Shown here one piece after another: positions 50,738 to 63,000 of a stretch of DNA of 64,000 bases. This DNA is from Methylococcales bacterium (GTDB lineage: Bacteria > Pseudomonadota > Gammaproteobacteria > Methylococcales > Methylomonadaceae). The DNA lies in assembly GCA_028715725.1 (NCBI GenBank), contig JAQURG010000001.1:62001-126000 (forward strand), read 5' to 3'. Numbering within the stretch: the stretch's first letter is position 1; every line of letters begins with the position of its first letter. The notes under the pieces are model-generated. The model was not told where the DNA came from and searched no databases. It worked only from the letters and a program-made list of their open reading frames with translations. Made by a program: the position numbers and the translations under genes.

Positions 50738-51770
50738 TTTTTTTCTTCTTTTGAAAACTGCTGACTGCCAGATTATGCTCTTTTAAGGTAGAAGAAAATA
50801 CATGCGATCCATCACCACGCGCCACAAAATAAAGATTGTTGCTGTTATCCGGATGCAAAGCTGCATAAATCGAGCCGCGTCCAGGCATTGCAATTGGCGT
50901 TGGCGGCAAGCCTTTATTCTTATAGGTATTATAAGGCGTTACTGCTTTTAAATCCGCATAGCCTATATCTCCCTGGTAACTTTCCCCCATACCGTAAATA
51001 ACGGTAGGGTCAGTTTGCAACAACATATCTGTTTGCAGCCTGCGAATAAATACGCCCGCTATTAAAGGCCTTTCAGCAACCACTCCGGTTTCTTTTTCTA
51101 CAATCGAGGCTAGTATCAGTGCTTCATACGGGGTTTTGACAGGCAGACCTTCCGCTTTATTCAGCCATTCCTGTTGCAGAACCAACTGCATTTTTTCATA
51201 GGCTCTTTTCAATAAAGCAATATCGGAGGTATGTTTTTCAAAAAAATAAGTGTCAGGAAAAAACACTCCTTCAGGCGATTGTATGGATACAAGAGGTTGA
51301 GCAATTGCCGGATGTTTTATATCCACCCCAAGCCGGGCCATTAACTCGTCAAGATTTGCGTTATTTAAGGTATGCTCAAGGTTAGGGTTTTTCTCAATTT
51401 CCTGTAATACTTCTTTAAAACTCCAGCCTTCAGGAAAAGTAATAGCATATTGTTTGGTTTTTCCTTGTACAAATAGAGTCAAAATGTCCGGAAGAGTCGA
51501 ACCGGGGGCTAACTCGTACTCGCCTGTTTTAAGTTTTTTGAATGTTTTTCCCGACACAGCCATGACTTTAAACCAGACTGGATTAAAGTCCAGATTTTGA
51601 GCTAACAGCTTATCGGTAATTTGCTTGAACGAATCCCCTTTGTTGATTTCTATAACAACAGGATTAGCGGCCACGACCGGGGTATGGAAAGCGCTTTGAT
51701 AATCCCGCCATGCCAGGCCGCAGGCAACTACCAAAATTAATAAAGCACAGGAGATAGTTTTATAGACCAC
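50730..51770 (-). CDS. mltG: endolytic transglycosylase MltG (YceG)
   Basis: LILASIVEKETGV, TDPTVIYGMG, YNTYKNKGLPPTPIAMPGRGSIYAALHP. Confidence 0.96.
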   Translation of the reverse strand: MVYKTISCALLILVVACGLAWRDYQSAFHTPVVAANPVVIEINKGDSFKQITDKLLAQNLDFNPVWFKVMAVSGKTFKKLKTGEYELAPGSTLPDILTLFVQGKTKQYAITFPEGWSFKEVLQEIEKNPNLEHTLNNANLDELMARLGVDIKHPAIAQPLVSIQSPEGVFFPDTYFFEKHTSDIALLKRAYEKMQLVLQQEWLNKAEGLPVKTPYEALILASIVEKETGVVAERPLIAGVFIRRLQTDMLLQTDPTVIYGMGESYQGDIGYADLKAVTPYNTYKNKGLPPTPIAMPGRGSIYAALHPDNSNNLYFVARGDGSHVFSSTLKEHNLAVSSFQKKKKND

Positions 51771-51772
51771 CG

Positions 51773-52615
51773 CTAATTATTATTTTTGAATTGATGTAGC
51801 CAGGTTTGAATTTGCCTGGTTTTCAAACCCACTGAAAAATGTGTGTTCCCGATTTTATTAATCGGCCAGATTCCGATTAGTGAATTGCTGATAAAGACCT
51901 CATCAGCCGATAATAATTCCTCTTTCATAAAACTGTGTTCAATGACGGGGAGAGCATGCTCAGCTGACAGCGCCATAATAATCCCGCGCATCACCCCGGC
52001 AACGCCTGCTAACTCAAGCGATGCAGTATAAAGAATGTCATTTTTAACATAAAACAGGTTGCTCATCGTGCCTTCAATAACATTCTCAGCCATATCCAGC
52101 ATAATTCCCTCCTGAATGTCAGGATCGCCCCATTCAGCCCGTGCCAGCACCTGTTCAAGCCGGTTGAGGTGTTTAATGCCAGCCAATGCAGGGTTCAAGC
52201 CTAAACGCGTATTGCAAAAACGGACTGCTATGCCTTGCTCTTCATGGGCACATTTAAATGTTCCCAGACTGGAGTCGGGGAATGAGGGAAAAGGATGTAA
52301 ACTTAACACGCGGGTAGGCTGAATGATGTCCGGCTGACGATAACCCCGGCCTCCTGGGCCGCGTGTGACTATCAGCTTAAGAACCGCCTTGTTTGAATCT
52401 TGATAGAGTGTTTTAGCTTCAAGACTTAGAAGCTCGATGCCCGGAAAAGGGATATTGAGTCGGCGACAACCTCTTTCCAACCGTGCTAAATGCCGGTCAA
52501 GAAAAACAGCTTGTCCATTATTAACGGCTATTGTTTCAAATAATCCATCGCCATATTGGAATCCGCGGTCCGAAATTTCAACATGCGCTTTATATTCTCC
52601 ATTAACCAGAATCAT
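51773..52615 (-). CDS. pabC: aminodeoxychorismate lyase
   Basis: ISDRGFQYGDGLFETIAV; fold-type IV PLP enzyme between fabF and mltG. Confidence 0.95.
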   Translation of the reverse strand: MILVNGEYKAHVEISDRGFQYGDGLFETIAVNNGQAVFLDRHLARLERGCRRLNIPFPGIELLSLEAKTLYQDSNKAVLKLIVTRGPGGRGYRQPDIIQPTRVLSLHPFPSFPDSSLGTFKCAHEEQGIAVRFCNTRLGLNPALAGIKHLNRLEQVLARAEWGDPDIQEGIMLDMAENVIEGTMSNLFYVKNDILYTASLELAGVAGVMRGIIMALSAEHALPVIEHSFMKEELLSADEVFISNSLIGIWPINKIGNTHFSVGLKTRQIQTWLHQFKNNN

Positions 52616-52645
52616 CCGTATTAGAGATGCTGCACTGTAGCGCCT

Positions 52646-53890
52646 CTAGCCGTAACGTTTAAAAACCAGTGAGCCGTTGGTGCCGCCAAAACCAAATGAA
52701 TTGGACAGGGCAATATCAATTTTCATATTTCTTGCGATATTGGGCACATAATCAAGATCACACTCAGGATCCTGATTTTCCAGGTTGATCGTGGGCGGAG
52801 CAATCTGGTTTTTAAGGCTTAAGGCAGACAGAACCGCTTCAATGCCTCCCGCAGCGCCGAGCATGTGGCCAATCATGGATTTGGTGGAGCTGATCGCGAC
52901 TTTATAGGCATGAGCACCCAATGCGGTTTTCATTGCATGAGTTTCGCCGATATCACCCGCCGGAGTTGATGTACCGTGAGCGTTGATATAGTCAACGTCA
53001 TCGGCATTCAAGCCCGCATCACGCAAGGCATTCATCATGCAGCGTGCGGCCCCTTCTCCGCCTACTGAAGGAGTTGTTATATGATAGGCGTCACCGCTCA
53101 TGCCATAACCCACTACTTCGGCATAAATTTTTGCACCACGGGATTTCGCATGTTCCAGCTCTTCAAGAACGACAACGCCGGCTCCATCACTTAATACAAA
53201 ACCGTCACGATCCCTGTCCCATGGCCGGCTGGCGGCTTGCGGGTCATCATTGCGGCGCGATAAGGCTTTAGCAGAGGCGAAACCGCCCATTGCTGTAGGC
53301 GATGTTGTGCAACGCTCTGCTCCGCCGGCAATCATCACGTCGGCGTCGCCATATTTAATTAAACGCGCCGCATCACCAATGTTATGTGTGCCTGTAGCAC
53401 AGGCTGTAACAATAGCAAAATTTGGCCCTTTCAATCCGTACTTGATGGAAAGATCGCCTGAAATCATATTGATTATGTTGCCAGGCACAAAAAATGGCGA
53501 GATACGGCGGGGGCCGCCTTTCTCATAGATGGCATAGCATTCTTCAATGCCCGTGATGCCGCCTATTCCTGCACCTATTGCTACGCCGATACGCTCAGCA
53601 TTGGCTTCAGTGACTTCAATCCCTGAATCTTCAATAGCCTGGCAACCCGCGGCAATACCATAATGGATAAATCCATCCATACGTTTGGCATCTTTATCCG
53701 GGATATATTGGGTAATATCAAAATTCCTTATAACGCCGCCGAAAGTGCTGGCAAAAGGAGAAATGTCAAAGGAATCAATAGGACTTATGCCGCTTTTGCC
53801 ATTAATAATTCCATCCCATGTTTCCGGGACAGTGTTGGCTATAGGCGTAACAGCGCCCAATCCAGTTATTACTACTCGACGTTTACTCAA
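52646..53890 (-). CDS. fabF: beta-ketoacyl-ACP synthase II
   Basis: [46 protein letters not shown]. Confidence 0.98.
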   Translation of the reverse strand: MSKRRVVITGLGAVTPIANTVPETWDGIINGKSGISPIDSFDISPFASTFGGVIRNFDITQYIPDKDAKRMDGFIHYGIAAGCQAIEDSGIEVTEANAERIGVAIGAGIGGITGIEECYAIYEKGGPRRISPFFVPGNIINMISGDLSIKYGLKGPNFAIVTACATGTHNIGDAARLIKYGDADVMIAGGAERCTTSPTAMGGFASAKALSRRNDDPQAASRPWDRDRDGFVLSDGAGVVVLEELEHAKSRGAKIYAEVVGYGMSGDAYHITTPSVGGEGAARCMMNALRDAGLNADDVDYINAHGTSTPAGDIGETHAMKTALGAHAYKVAISSTKSMIGHMLGAAGGIEAVLSALSLKNQIAPPTINLENQDPECDLDYVPNIARNMKIDIALSNSFGFGGTNGSLVFKRYG

Positions 53891-53941
53891 TGCAATTTAC
53901 CGTAAGGAAAGTAAAGATGGCGATACAGGGAGAGCTTACTC

Positions 53942-53965
53942 AGTGGATGGACAAGTCCATCCACT
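53942..53965. promoter_or_regulatory. perfect inverted repeat between fabF and acpP
   Basis: agtggatggac-aa-gtccatccact, 11-nt arms; as RNA a 10-bp stem with a CUUG (- strand) tetraloop. Confidence 0.75.
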
Positions 53966-53975
53966 AAAAATACAC

Positions 53976-54206
53976 TTACGCGTTTTTTTCTACGTAATCG
54001 ATAGCTTGCTGAACTGTTGTAATTTTTTCAGCTTCATCGTCTGGAATTTCGCATTCGAATTCTTCTTCAAGAGCCATAACGAGCTCAACTGTATCCAGAG
54101 AATCAGCACCCAGATCATCAACGAATGAAGCATCGTTCGCGATATCTTCTTTAACACCCAACTGTTCTGCTACAATTTTTTTTACTCGTTCTTCAATGTT
54201 ACTCAT
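53976..54206 (-). CDS. acpP: acyl carrier protein
   Basis: [50 protein letters not shown]. Confidence 0.99.
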   Translation of the reverse strand: MSNIEERVKKIVAEQLGVKEDIANDASFVDDLGADSLDTVELVMALEEEFECEIPDDEAEKITTVQQAIDYVEKNA

Positions 54207-54344
54207 AATTATTATCCTCAAACAATGCAAGTGATCAATCTGAAGCTTGCAATAGTATTATTATTGATTTTACTAGAAATCCCGTCTCCGGGAATTCCAG
54301 ACGGCGGGGGGAATTATACTTTATATTGCAACATTGTCACAATA

Positions 54345-55073
54345 TTAAGGCATGAACAAACCTCCATTCACATGAAGGGTTTCACCGGTGATATAACCGG
54401 CGCCTGCAGAAGCCAAAAATGAGACAGCATGCGCTATTTCTTCCGGGCCGCCCAAGCGAGACAATGGAATAGATGCCAACAACCCATTTTTAATATCAGC
54501 ACTTAATTCCCTGGTCATATCGGTATCGATAAACCCGGGAGCCACTGTATTGACAGTAATATTTCGCGAGCCCACTTCTTTTGCCATAGACTTTGCAAAC
54601 CCGACCATACCGGCCTTTGCCGCCGCATAATTAGCCTGTCCTGCATTACCGGTAGCACCGACTACAGATGAAATATTAATAATGCGGCCGGTTTTGGCTT
54701 TCATCATACCGCGCAATACGGCCTTGCTCATGCGAAAAACAGAAGTCAAATTGGTATTAATAATATCACTCCACTCTTCATCCTTCATCCGCATCAACAA
54801 ATTATCACGCGTGATACCCGCATTGTTGACCAGCACTATGGGCGCACCAAATTCTTTATTAACTGTATTAACAACGTCTGCAACAGAGTCGGGATCGGCT
54901 ACATCAAGCTTTATGCCTCTGCCATTTTCATCCAGAAAAGCTGATATCAGATCGGCGCCGTTATCGGATGTTGCAGTGCCGACAACGAATAAGCCATCCT
55001 CGGCTAATCGTTCAGCGATAGCCCTGCCAATGCCGCGACTGGCGCCGGTTACTAAAGCCACTTGCTTAATCAT
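54345..55073 (-). CDS. fabG: 3-oxoacyl-ACP reductase
   Basis: ALVTGASRGIGRAIAERLA; YAAAKAGMVGFAKS; start chosen at MIKQVALVTG. Confidence 0.98.
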   Translation of the reverse strand: MIKQVALVTGASRGIGRAIAERLAEDGLFVVGTATSDNGADLISAFLDENGRGIKLDVADPDSVADVVNTVNKEFGAPIVLVNNAGITRDNLLMRMKDEEWSDIINTNLTSVFRMSKAVLRGMMKAKTGRIINISSVVGATGNAGQANYAAAKAGMVGFAKSMAKEVGSRNITVNTVAPGFIDTDMTRELSADIKNGLLASIPLSRLGGPEEIAHAVSFLASAGAGYITGETLHVNGGLFMP

Positions 55074-56016
55074 TAAGCTGCTCCAATAAGTTATTGACCG
55101 TTTCCGGGTCAAAAATTGTGAAATGTTCTGCATCCTTGACGATGCGTTTGTTTAAACCGATTAATACTTTGCCGGGGCCACACTCAACAAAACGGGTAAC
55201 ACCCTGATCGCTCATAAATTTAATGGTGTCGACCCAGCGCACCGGTTTATAAAGTTGTTCTTTTAAAGCATTACGAATAACTTCCGGCGCGCTATGCGAG
55301 GCCACATCCACATTATGAATCAGAGTGGCTTCCGGCATATTAAAAATGGTGTCTTGCAACTGTTCGTCCAGTTTTTCAGCAGCCGATTGCATTAATGCGC
55401 AATGGGAAGGTACGCTAACAGGCAATGGCAAGGCGCGTTTTGCCCCCGCCTCTTTTGCCGCCATCATGGCTCTTTCAACAGCGGCAATATTACCGGCAAT
55501 AACCACTTGGCCTGGCGCATTAAAATTAACGGCCGAGACCACTTCATTGTCCGCCACTTGAGCGCAAATATTAACGACGTGGTAATCTTCAAGACCTAAA
55601 ATTGCCGCCATTGACCCGACGCCTGGCGGCACCGCTTCCTGCATTAAATGCCCTCTTGCCGCAACCAGTTTGATGGCGCTTTCAAAAGACAAAGCACCCG
55701 AGCATACTAATGCTGTATATTCACCCAAACTATGGCCAGCCATCCATTCCGGATGGATGGCGCTAAGTTTGCACCAGACTTCCCATACAGCGACCCCGGC
55801 AGCCAACATGGCAGGTTGTGTATTATATGTTTTACCGAGCTCTTCTTCCGGACCCAGGTTAACAATAGACCATAAGTCTTTGCCCAGTGCATCAGATGCG
55901 CGTTCAAAGATTTGCTTTACTTCGGGGTGGCTCGCCGCCAAATCTGACAGCATACCCACAGACTGGGAGCCTTGCCCGGGAAAAACAAAAGCTAAATTAT
56001 AGGCTTGCTTGGTCAT
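55066..56016 (-). CDS. fabD: malonyl-CoA ACP transacylase
   Basis: FVFPGQGSQSVGML, AGHSLGEYTALVCSG. Confidence 0.98.
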   Translation of the reverse strand: MTKQAYNLAFVFPGQGSQSVGMLSDLAASHPEVKQIFERASDALGKDLWSIVNLGPEEELGKTYNTQPAMLAAGVAVWEVWCKLSAIHPEWMAGHSLGEYTALVCSGALSFESAIKLVAARGHLMQEAVPPGVGSMAAILGLEDYHVVNICAQVADNEVVSAVNFNAPGQVVIAGNIAAVERAMMAAKEAGAKRALPLPVSVPSHCALMQSAAEKLDEQLQDTIFNMPEATLIHNVDVASHSAPEVIRNALKEQLYKPVRWVDTIKFMSDQGVTRFVECGPGKVLIGLNKRIVKDAEHFTIFDPETVNNLLEQLND

Positions 56017-56029
56017 TCTTCTCACTTGG

Positions 56030-56998
56030 CTAATATTTGATTAATGCAGAACCCCAGGTAAACCCGGCTCCAAAAGCCTCAAGCAAGACCACCTGCCCAC
56101 GTTGAATGCGGCCGTCACGAACGGCTTCATTAAACGCAATAAGTACTGAAGCGGATGAGGTATTGCCTTGATTTTCAAGCGTAACGACAACCTGGTCCAT
56201 AGACATTTTTAATTTCTTTGCGGTCGCGATTATGATCCGTATATTGGCCTGATGCGGAACCAGCCAGTCTATATCAGCCTTATCCATATTGTTGGCTTCC
56301 AGCGTTTCATCGACTATGCGACCCAAGGTATTAACAGCCACCTTAAACACTTCATTACCGCGCATACTGATGTAGCCGGCTTCATGTTTATTGGCATCTA
56401 TCGCAACCTGGGGATTCGGACAATACAGCAGATCCTCATATTCTCCATCGGAATGAATATGAGTAGATAAAACACCCGTCTCTTCTGAGGCACGCAACAA
56501 TATGGCGCCGGCTCCATCGCCAAATAAAATACAAGTACTCCGATCTGTCCAGTCGACTATGCGCGAACAAATTTCAGAACCGACAACAAGCACTGTCCTC
56601 ACAGCACCTGACTTGATATATTGATCGGCAATACTCAAAGCGAAAATAGAGCCCGAGCAAGCGGCCTGAACATCAAAGGCAACAGTATTTTTAATACCCA
56701 AACGCTGCTGCAGCAAGCAGCCTGTGCTGGGATAAATGCGATCAGGCGTGCCTGTTGCAACAATGATTAGATCGATTTCTTCCGGGTTTATTTGCGCAGC
56801 ATCAATGGCCTGCCTGGCGGCAATTTCAGCCATGCTTGCAGCTGATTCATCCGGACCTGCAATTCGACGGCTTTTAATGCCTGTACGTTCGTAAATCCAG
56901 CTATCCGAAGTATCAACCGTCTGTGATATTTGATCATTAGTGCGAACTTCCGCCGGCAAATAACCGCCGGTACCGATTACCCTTGAATAACGAATCAT
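56030..56998 (-). CDS. fabH: beta-ketoacyl-ACP synthase III
   Basis: [43 protein letters not shown]. Confidence 0.98.
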   Translation of the reverse strand: MIRYSRVIGTGGYLPAEVRTNDQISQTVDTSDSWIYERTGIKSRRIAGPDESAASMAEIAARQAIDAAQINPEEIDLIIVATGTPDRIYPSTGCLLQQRLGIKNTVAFDVQAACSGSIFALSIADQYIKSGAVRTVLVVGSEICSRIVDWTDRSTCILFGDGAGAILLRASEETGVLSTHIHSDGEYEDLLYCPNPQVAIDANKHEAGYISMRGNEVFKVAVNTLGRIVDETLEANNMDKADIDWLVPHQANIRIIIATAKKLKMSMDQVVVTLENQGNTSSASVLIAFNEAVRDGRIQRGQVVLLEAFGAGFTWGSALIKY

Positions 56999-58023
56999 GC
57001 GTTCTCTCTCAGAGTCAAGGTTTTCTCGACTTGTTCACTTATTTTTCTTATAACATCCTGGTTAACTTCACAAACGGCAAGTTGAATAGCTGTTTTAAAA
57101 GCCAGCACATCGGCTCCGCCATGACTTTTAATAACCAATCCGCGCAGACCCAGAAAGCTTGCGCCATTATATAAACGAGGATCAATGCGTTGCTTGAAGG
57201 ACTTGAGTACAGGATAGGCGACCAACCCAACCAGTTTGGTCAGATAATTTTTGCCAAAGGCTTCTTTCAAGGTTGTGCCAATCATTTTAGCCGCACCTTC
57301 AATAGATTTAAGCGCTACGTTACCGACAAAACCATCAGTAACAATCAGATCAACCTTGGCATGACCTGCATTTAAAGAGTCGCCTTCCACATAGCCGATA
57401 TAATTTAATGGTGAGTTTTCCAGTAATTTCGCTGCTGATTTAACCTGCTCATTACCTTTCATGTCTTCTTCGCCGATATTTAAAAGGCCGACCTTGGGGC
57501 TATTGATAGACTCAACGGCTTTCACCAACTCATTACCCATAACCGCAAATTGAAAAAGGTGCTCAGCAGTGCAGTCAACGTTCGCGCCCAAATCAAGCAC
57601 ATGAGTATGCCCGTGGATTGAAGGCAGCGTAGAAATAATGGCGGGGCGATCAATCCCTGGAATCATTTTGAGAACAAACCGAGCGGTCGCCATTAATGCG
57701 CCCGTATTGCCGGCGCTAACGCAAGCATCGGCACGGCCGTTATGAACCATATTGATGGCCACCCGCATTGACGAATCTTTTTTGTTTTTCAGGGCCTTGG
57801 ATGGAGATTCATCCATGTCGACACACTGGGATGCGTGCTGGATAGTAACCCTGTCCTGATAATCAGCGAATCCTTCCGCCATCTGCCGCCGAATAACAGC
57901 TTCATCGCCCACTAAAATCAGCTTTAAATCTGGATTGCTTTTTAAACAATCCAATGATGCGGGAATAGTCACTTGAGGACCGTGATCTCCACCCATTGCA
58001 TCAATTGAAATTGTTAAACTCAC
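56995..58023 (-). CDS. plsX: phosphate acyltransferase PlsX
   Basis: [20 protein letters not shown]. Confidence 0.98.
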   Translation of the reverse strand: MSLTISIDAMGGDHGPQVTIPASLDCLKSNPDLKLILVGDEAVIRRQMAEGFADYQDRVTIQHASQCVDMDESPSKALKNKKDSSMRVAINMVHNGRADACVSAGNTGALMATARFVLKMIPGIDRPAIISTLPSIHGHTHVLDLGANVDCTAEHLFQFAVMGNELVKAVESINSPKVGLLNIGEEDMKGNEQVKSAAKLLENSPLNYIGYVEGDSLNAGHAKVDLIVTDGFVGNVALKSIEGAAKMIGTTLKEAFGKNYLTKLVGLVAYPVLKSFKQRIDPRLYNGASFLGLRGLVIKSHGGADVLAFKTAIQLAVCEVNQDVIRKISEQVEKTLTLRENA

Positions 58024-58049
58024 GCTGACAAATGACTCCGCATTTATTA

Positions 58050-58078
58050 TAAAAAAACCGAACCAGATTTGATTCGGT
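58050..58078 (-). terminator. rho-independent terminator-like hairpin between rpmF and plsX
   Basis: - strand: accgaatc-aaatct-ggttcggt followed by a T run. Confidence 0.65.
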
Positions 58079-58107
58079 ATAGCTTTTTGTTAAAGCTGGC
58101 AAGATTA

Positions 58108-58290
58108 TTAATCTTCCTCAACAGCCCTTATGATTTGGCGGCCTTTAAAATAGCCGTCCGGCGTGACGTGATGACGCAAATGCGATTCACCTGTTATTGG
58201 ATCTTGAGACAATGCTCTACTTGTTAAAGCATCATGTGAACGACGCTGACCACGTCTTGAACGTGATACTTTACTTTTTTGTACGGCCAT
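58108..58290 (-). CDS. rpmF: 50S ribosomal protein L32
   Basis: [22 protein letters not shown]. Confidence 0.98.
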   Translation of the reverse strand: MAVQKSKVSRSRRGQRRSHDALTSRALSQDPITGESHLRHHVTPDGYFKGRQIIRAVEED

Positions 58291-58817
58291 TATAAATCTC
58301 CAGTTTTTTTAAGATTGGCTAAAATAGAAAAAGGGTTTTGAGGCGCAGATTGCTCGGAATTGACTACAGAATCTGCATCACTATTGCCCAAATTTGGAAT
58401 GAGACAAGCATGCTGATGCTTTGGAAAAGCCGGCAAAACAAGCAATAACTCATCTTCAATAATGTTTTTAAGAAGAACTTTTTCCTCCTCGATCAGCAAG
58501 GGCTCATAATCTTCGGGCAGTCTATTTGCCTGATCTATGGAAGTGACAATGCCTAGCTTAACCTCACTATTAACAGGCCATTCCACAGCCTGCAAACAAT
58601 TTTGGCACTTAAGCTCCAGATCCGCCTCTATCCGCCCTTCAATTTTTGCCAGTCGCCCTTCCCGCCCGAAAAATAAATCAAAGGCAACACTACCCTTATC
58701 ATCGGCCAGCATTTCCGCCAAACGATCCAGGTTACTTAAAGAGATTCGCCCCTTCAATTCACCGCGCTTATCTGCAAGGTGTAAGGGGTCTATATATTCG
58801 GGCAATCGATCTAACAT
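58290..58817 (-). CDS. yceD: YceD/DUF177 family protein
   Basis: Position upstream of rpm[26 protein letters not shown]. Confidence 0.93.
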   Translation of the reverse strand: MLDRLPEYIDPLHLADKRGELKGRISLSNLDRLAEMLADDKGSVAFDLFFGREGRLAKIEGRIEADLELKCQNCLQAVEWPVNSEVKLGIVTSIDQANRLPEDYEPLLIEEEKVLLKNIIEDELLLVLPAFPKHQHACLIPNLGNSDADSVVNSEQSAPQNPFSILANLKKTGDL

Positions 58818-58897
58818 AACTTTGCAATGATATCTGGAAACCTCAAATGCGTCAAACTCTAATTGATTGCAGATAATTGATAAGAGGCTAATAATGC

Positions 58898-59752
58898 CTA
58901 ATCATCATCCTTAACAGGCTCCTTCGAAACAGGCAACAAAGGAATATTATAACGCGCTATAATTTCCTGAATCCTATCCGCCTTAGCCGCAATCAGCTTG
59001 TCGAGCTTTGCTTTTCTGGCCTTGTCGCCATTACGGACTCCCATTGCCATGGCAAAATCAAATTTCATCCCCGGCGTTGATTTCATCGGAATCATTATGT
59101 AGCTATTCTTTGGGCTTTGTGCAGTGACATAAGCCGCCATTGGGCCCCATAAAATCACCATATCGATTTTTTTGGCTTTAAAATCCTTGTCTATCTGCAT
59201 AGCCACATTATTTTCGCTATCGCCGGACATCGATTGATAAGAAATACCTTGATCGAGCAAGCCATTTTTCTGCAGCCAGATTGTTCCCGGACCACGATCA
59301 AACATAGCAATTTTTAATGATTCGTGTCTTTGCAAAGGCAGTTTGGTTAATTGATCGGCATCCTTTATATCATCCCAGCCACGCCCTTTCGCAATCAAAA
59401 GCACATAAGTCGATTTATAGTAGGGCGCAGTGGTTAAGGTCAAATCATATCCGGCCGGAACCCCCATAACGATATCGCATTTGAACTCTTCACCGCTGGC
59501 GTCCCAATCATTTACCGGTGCGGTTAAGGTATTTCGAATAAAGCCAATACGTTGAGCAAACCAGGTATATTCAACTTTTTGCCCCAACTCCTTGGCAAAT
59601 AACTCAGCAATTTTATTTTCAAAACCATCCTTATTTTTTGTTGAATAGGGCGGATTCAATGGGTCAGCACACACTTTAAATTTTTCTTCTGCAACAGCAG
59701 GTAACGTCATAGCCATCAGGCATAGACCGGCCAGTATTTTTGTAACGCTCAT
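58898..59752 (-). CDS. MxaJ/XoxJ-like periplasmic solute-binding protein (quinoprotein dehydrogenase-associated)
   Basis: Signal peptide; FKVCADPLNPPYSTKNKDGFENKIAELFAKELGQKVEYTWFAQRIGFIRNTL; CDIVMGVPAGYDLTLTTAPYYKSTYV. Confidence 0.85.
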   Translation of the reverse strand: MSVTKILAGLCLMAMTLPAVAEEKFKVCADPLNPPYSTKNKDGFENKIAELFAKELGQKVEYTWFAQRIGFIRNTLTAPVNDWDASGEEFKCDIVMGVPAGYDLTLTTAPYYKSTYVLLIAKGRGWDDIKDADQLTKLPLQRHESLKIAMFDRGPGTIWLQKNGLLDQGISYQSMSGDSENNVAMQIDKDFKAKKIDMVILWGPMAAYVTAQSPKNSYIMIPMKSTPGMKFDFAMAMGVRNGDKARKAKLDKLIAAKADRIQEIIARYNIPLLPVSKEPVKDDD

Positions 59753-60008
59753 TTTGTTTCCTTAAGTTTTGAATCGTAAAGACGCACTTCATCGCATCTG
59801 TATTAATGGATCAATTTCTACAATAAAGCTATTTTCGATAAGAGTCTATTGCAAAGCAGCCATCGGTCGCAGATAGTCATCCGGTTATTAATTCTAATTG
59901 CTGAAATATTGCTTTTGCTTTTAACCCGGTCTTTGGTAAAAAGTTCATTATTTTGATAATGAAGCGTGTATTATAAACATCGATTCTTTCCTGATTTATG
60001 ACAAAAAA

Positions 60009-63000
60009 ATGACGCAAGAAACAATCACCTCATTACGAAAAGCCATTAATCAGGCTTATTTAGCTGATGAAAACCAGGTTATATCCAGGCTATTAAAATA
60101 TCAGGATAATTATAATCCGGCGATAGTGGATGAGTGCGCCAGATCACTGGTTAATGCAATAAGAGCAAAAAAAAATCGGCAAACCGCAATTGAAGCGTTT
60201 CTGCGCGAATATCAACTTGGCTCAGAGGAAGGCATCGTTTTAATGACCATAGCTGAAGCTCTATTGCGCATTCCTGACAGCCATACTCAAGATCTGTTTT
60301 TACAGGAAAAACTGACCCATGCTGACTGGCACAGCCATTTACAGCACAGCGATTCTTTTCTGGTTAATTTATCAACCAGGACTCTATTATATTCCGGCCA
60401 ATTTGAAGATCATGTTGCATCGTCAAAACGAGTCCTTGAAAACCTGTTATCGCGCCTGGGTGCGCCTTTAATACGCACTGCATTAAAACGCGCCATGCAA
60501 TATCTGGCGCAACAATTCGTTTTCGCTGAATCGATACCACAAGCCATTCAGCTTTGCGAACAAAACCCGGCTTACCGTTATTCTTTCGATATGCTGGGCG
60601 AAGCCGCTATAACGGCTGCCGATGCAGAACGCTATTATCAGTCTTATATTGAAGCCATTGCAACACTCGCCAAGCACGCCCCTTCTGCTAATCTCTATGA
60701 TAACCCCGGCATTTCGATTAAATTATCAGCGCTCTATCCTCGCTATGAGCCTTTACAACAAGCCCGAGCCGTTAAGGAATTAACCAATAAATTGCTGGCG
60801 CTGGCAAAAATGGCCCGCTCGGCTCACATTTCCATTACTGTTGATGCAGAAGAAACTGAGCGACTGGAAATGTCTCTGGACATTTTTGCCGCCGTTTTCA
60901 TTCATCCCGACTTGACAGATTGGCATGGATTAGGTCTGGCGGTACAGTCTTACCAAAAAAGGGCGCTGTCCGTTATTCACTGGCTCGCTGAATTAGCCGG
61001 CATGCGGCATGGCAAAATTGCCTTACGCCTCGTTAAAGGCGCCTACTGGGACAGCGAAATAAAACGCGCACAGGAGAATGGGCTGAGCGATTATCCGGTA
61101 TTTACACATAAATCAGCGACCGATTTATCCTATCTGTCTTGCGCCCAATATATCCTGTCCCGCCCCGAGGTTTTTTATCCGCAATTCGCCACCCATAATG
61201 CACATACCGCTTCCGGAATCTATCACTATGGAAAGCAGCATCCCGGTTATGAGTTCCAGCGTCTGCATGGCATGGGCGAATCGCTTTATACCGAAATTAT
61301 TGAAAATCAAAATTGGCATAAGCCCTGCCGAATTTATGCGCCAGTCGGATATTTTCATGAACTTTTACCCTATCTGGTCAGACGACTGCTGGAAAACGGA
61401 GCAAATACTTCGTTTATCAATCAGATTAACAACCCTGACATCAGCATTGAAAAATTGATCAGCGATCCGGTAACGTCGGTAAAATCCTTACCCCTGCAAT
61501 CTCAAATCGTTTTGCCCCGCGATTTATATGGCAAAAACCGGCTTAATTCTCAGGGAACTAATCTGGCTGATCCTCGAGAATTAACACGCCTGCAACAAGG
61601 CCTTGATGACTTGGCAGACAAATATTGGCAGGCTGCACCTTTAATAAATGGGCGCCCCTTTGCCGGCCCGCAACAAAACATCATTAACCCATACGATAGC
61701 CGTCTAACCGTCGGCTCTGTGATTTATGCAGACCAGAAGGCTATTGATCAGGCCTTGGAAGCCGCTTCCCAGGCATTTACTGATTGGCGACTTTGTCCGA
61801 CAACACTCCGCGCCGAATATTTGCTAACAGCCTCGAACCTTCTTGAAAAAAATCGCCTGGAACTCGTTTCATTGTGTGCGCGGGAAGGAGGCCGAACAAT
61901 AAAAGATGCATTGACTGAGGTCAGGGAGGCGGTGGATTATTGCCGTTATTATGCACAGTCTGCTCTGGAACTATTCAGTGATCCGGTAAAACTGCCAAGC
62001 CCTGCCGGCGAAGAAAACCTGCTCTATTATTACGGCCGCGGTGTCTATGTTTGTATCAGCCCATGGAATTTTCCCATTGCCATTTTTATCGGCCAGATAA
62101 TAGCAGCGCTTGCCGCAGGCAATACTGTTATTGCCAAGCCGGCCAGCCAGACTTCATTGACTGCCATGTTCTGTATACAGTTGCTACATCAGGCAGGCAT
62201 ACCTGAAACCGTATTACAATTTTTACCGGCAAGCGGCAGCATGACCGGACAATACTTATTGCCTGATCGCCGAGTCGCCGGCATAGCCCTTACGGGCTCT
62301 ACGAAAACCGCACAATTTATAAATCGTCAGCTGGCCCATCATCATCAGGCTATTGTGCCGTTCATTGCTGAAACCGGCGGCCAAAACATCATGATTGCCG
62401 ATAGCTCCGCTTTAGTGCAGCAACTGGTTCAGGACGCTGCTACCTCGGCTTTCAACAGCGCCGGACAACGCTGCTCCGCTTTGCGGGTACTCTTTGTGCA
62501 ACGGGAAATCGCCGATAGAACCATAGAAATGCTAATAGGCGCGATGCAGGAACTTTCCATCGGCAATCCGGGCATTTATAAAACCGATATTGGCCCAGTC
62601 ATAGACCAGGCAGCTCTTGGGCCATTAGTGAATCATCTTGAAGCAATGCGCCAACACGCAAAGGTGCTTTATCAACTGCCGTTAGACAATAGCGTTCGAT
62701 ATGGCAGTTTCTTCCCGCCCAGCCTGATTGAAATAGAATCCTTTTCACAACTTACCCAGGAAATTTTCGGACCCATATTGCATGTGATTCGGTATCGTGC
62801 ATCTGAGCTTGATCAAATTATTGCAGCCGTCAATGCTAGCGGTTATGGTTTAACGCTAGGCATACACACCCGCATGGATGCAACCATAAAAACTGTCTCT
62901 CAAAATGTAAAAGTGGGTAATATTTATGTTAACCGTAATATGATTGGCGCTGTAGTTGGCGTTCAGCCCTTTGGCGGCATGGGGCTTTCGGGCAGCGGCC

